This document shows, in pieces, positions 62,027 to 64,000 of a stretch of DNA of 64,000 bases. The DNA lies in NCBI GenBank assembly GCA_022764505.1, contig JALEQJ010000006.1, positions 17,492 to 81,491 on the forward strand. The letters are read 5' to 3'. The DNA comes from Phocaeicola sp. GTDB lineage: Bacteria > Bacteroidota > Bacteroidia > Bacteroidales > Bacteroidaceae. Every line of letters begins with the position of its first letter. The first letter of the stretch is position 1. Position numbers and translations under genes: made by a program. The notes beneath the pieces are model-generated. The model was not told where the DNA came from. It saw nothing but the letters and a program-made list of their open reading frames with translations, and did not search any database.

Positions 62027-63697
62027 TTATATTTTAGCTGTTCTTTGTATTTTGTTTGTCAATGCTATGTGATATGCTTCTATATAGTACTGTATAAAAT
62101 GTTTCCACAATGCTTTTTGAGAGAGCTTATGTGCTTTTTTCTGTATTCTATCACGTTCTTCTTTATTCATAGAAAGGTAATAAAGAATAGTATCTTTTAT
62201 TTGTTCAGCTACTTCATCATAGTTTCTGTCTGTTCTTTGTATTACAGCCACCCCGTCTGTTATAGAAGCATCTCTTCCCAATGCAGACATAACCCATTGT
62301 CCAAATCCTGCCAAAGAAGTGGTAACAGTGGGTATATGAAAGGCGATACTTTCCAGAGGTGTATAGCCCCAAGGCTCATAATAAGATGGATAAATAGTAA
62401 GATCCAGTCCCATAAGCAACGCATAATAATCTCTATTGAAAAGCTGATCTCCTTTATCCAAATAAGCAGGTATAAAGATAACTTTGATGGTATCTGATAC
62501 TTGATTTTGTATACCATAATGTTTCAACGTAGAAAGAATGGCATCTCCTTCTTCGTGATGTAAATGATGCGTAATATAGGGCTCTGGTAATGGTGCCTCA
62601 AAAGATGTGGCATTGGTTTCTTTCAAGCGCGCAACTATATCTGCACGAATTTCTTTAGCCCAAGCGGGTATGGTTACAAAGGCGATAACCTCTTTATCAC
62701 CTTTGTATGTCTGGCGTAGTTTCTGAATAGAATCCAAATAAAGGTCTATTCCTTTATTCTTGAACTCATATCTACCGCTGATACCTATCAGTAAACTATC
62801 TTCTTTTGGAGATTTTCCTGTTAAAGCTTTTACTAAATTGAGTAGAAGTCCCCTACTCTCTTTTTGAGTACGAGTAAAGGTCTTGCCTGTGGGAATAAAT
62901 TCGTTTTCAAAACCATTGGGTAGCACCTTATCTACATCTTTTTCCAATAGGACTTTGCACTCCGATGCTGTAACCTCGCTTACGGTTGTAAAACAGTCTA
63001 CATAGTGTGCGCTTTGTCTTTCTATAGAATGCTTGGATTGCACATTGAGCTCCTCTGCCATTTGATTGCCATTGTAAGCAGTGAGATAGTCATATAGTGG
63101 TTTATGATTGCCTGCTATAGATCTTCCTATAGTAGTAGCATGAGTTGTAAAGACTGTAGCTATCTTAGGGCATTTCTTTCGGAGATATAAGGCTCCCATT
63201 CCACACATCCATTCATGTGCATGATATATTACCTGCTTGTTTTGTAATTTATAATAGTAGAAAAAACTTTCTACGACTTTTCCTGCAGCATAAGAAAACA
63301 TAGATGCTTCATCGTAATCTCCATAAGCGTGGAGAGAATCTACGCCGAAGTCAATCCACATTTGAGTGTAAATATCATTCTTTTGCTCATAAAAAGGTTG
63401 GAAATCCACGAGTATGGCAAAAGGTCTGCCGGGAATATCCCAATAACCGATACGAACCGATAAGCCTTCGGAAAAAGCTTTCTTTTTCCACCCATAGAAT
63501 AATCTTTTATCTTCTTGAAATAAAATGTTCTTTTGTCTGTCCTTGAAATCCGGACCTATAAAGAAGAGGTTCTTACCTATTTTTTCTTGTAGTGTCTTGG
63601 TATGTGTAGACAGTACGGTGTAAATGCCTCCTACCTTGTTGCAAACTTCCCAACTTGATTCAAATATATAATCAGGTATCAAAAGTTCTTTTCTCAT
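62027..63697 (-). CDS. Glycogen/starch synthase, GT3-type
   Basis: [108 protein letters not shown]. Start at ATG 63697. Confidence 0.93.
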   Translation of the reverse strand: MRKELLIPDYIFESSWEVCNKVGGIYTVLSTHTKTLQEKIGKNLFFIGPDFKDRQKNILFQEDKRLFYGWKKKAFSEGLSVRIGYWDIPGRPFAILVDFQPFYEQKNDIYTQMWIDFGVDSLHAYGDYDEASMFSYAAGKVVESFFYYYKLQNKQVIYHAHEWMCGMGALYLRKKCPKIATVFTTHATTIGRSIAGNHKPLYDYLTAYNGNQMAEELNVQSKHSIERQSAHYVDCFTTVSEVTASECKVLLEKDVDKVLPNGFENEFIPTGKTFTRTQKESRGLLLNLVKALTGKSPKEDSLLIGISGRYEFKNKGIDLYLDSIQKLRQTYKGDKEVIAFVTIPAWAKEIRADIVARLKETNATSFEAPLPEPYITHHLHHEEGDAILSTLKHYGIQNQVSDTIKVIFIPAYLDKGDQLFNRDYYALLMGLDLTIYPSYYEPWGYTPLESIAFHIPTVTTSLAGFGQWVMSALGRDASITDGVAVIQRTDRNYDEVAEQIKDTILYYLSMNKEERDRIQKKAHKLSQKALWKHFIQYYIEAYHIALTNKIQRTAKI

Positions 63698-63723
63698 TCG
63701 TCTTGTTGAATTTATATTTCGCA

Positions 63724-63731
63724 CAAAGGTA
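63724..63731 (-). promoter_or_regulatory. Putative -7 box (TACCTTTG) for the glycogen synthase/phosphorylase pair
   Basis: CAAAGGTA on the plus strand 27 bp upstream of ATG 63697; the listed ORF's GTG start would overlap it. Confidence 0.55.
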
Positions 63732-63883
63732 ATTCTTTTATTTTGTTTTTGTGATACCTATTATATATAGGGATTCAATGTAAATAAATCTTCGTCTATG
63801 AGAGAACACCTGTTTCTGTGCATATTAAGAGGTCTCTTCCATAAACTATCTTTAGTTATTACGTGAGTTCGGGATAAGCATTT

Positions 63884-64000
63884 TTAGAAAATAGCCAATT
63901 GTGGTGTGTTCTCAATGCATACTGGCAGTGCGCTTGGTTTGTTCTCAAAGAAGGAATAAGCCGCTAATGCAGCGCATACGTTGATAATAAAATTGTGTAT
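63884..64000 (-). CDS. Possible C-terminus of a CDS running off the window end
   Basis: Open minus-strand frame ...IHNFIINVCAALAAYSFFENKPSALPVCIENTPQLAIF* to the window edge; no start within the window. Confidence 0.3.
   Translation of the reverse strand: MHNFIINVCAALAAYSFFENKPSALPVCIENTPQLAIF

Noticed and set aside
62045-62497. 150-aa plus-strand ORF opposite glycogen synthase
   Set aside because: Antisense shadow; no domain.

Overview
The window is a gene-dense, low-GC chromosomal segment from a member of the Bacteroidetes, probably Bacteroidales. Support for that assignment: repeated TAnnTTTG promoter -7 motifs, TamB/OmpA/PorT-type envelope proteins, a GT3-type glycogen synthase, and men and agu genes. 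Most of it is core metabolism and housekeeping: tdk, a surface-polysaccharide cluster (3.5-11.9 kb), clpB, class I fumarase, mutS2, a tamB-aguA-aguB-gnd run, menI/F/D/B, groESL, trmD, tRNA-Arg(ACG), parC, a two-component system, lpxB, surE, rlmD/rluD, panCD and glycogen genes. The least ordinary material is: (i) five intergenic arrays of about 22-bp tandem repeats carrying dyads, in two sequence families (GTTTATATAAAC and TTCCG...CGGAA); (ii) a decayed accessory patch at about 34.1-37.4 kb, with a homopolymer-frameshifted gene and a fossil XRE-antitoxin/Mrr-nuclease fusion; (iii) a long AT-rich region upstream of an XRE regulator, with several TTTACA-N-TGTAAA-like operators overlapping putative -7 boxes and two coupled mini-ORFs. 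I found no CRISPR array, intact transposon, prophage or clearly novel multi-gene system. All family calls come from reading the translations; no database search was run.
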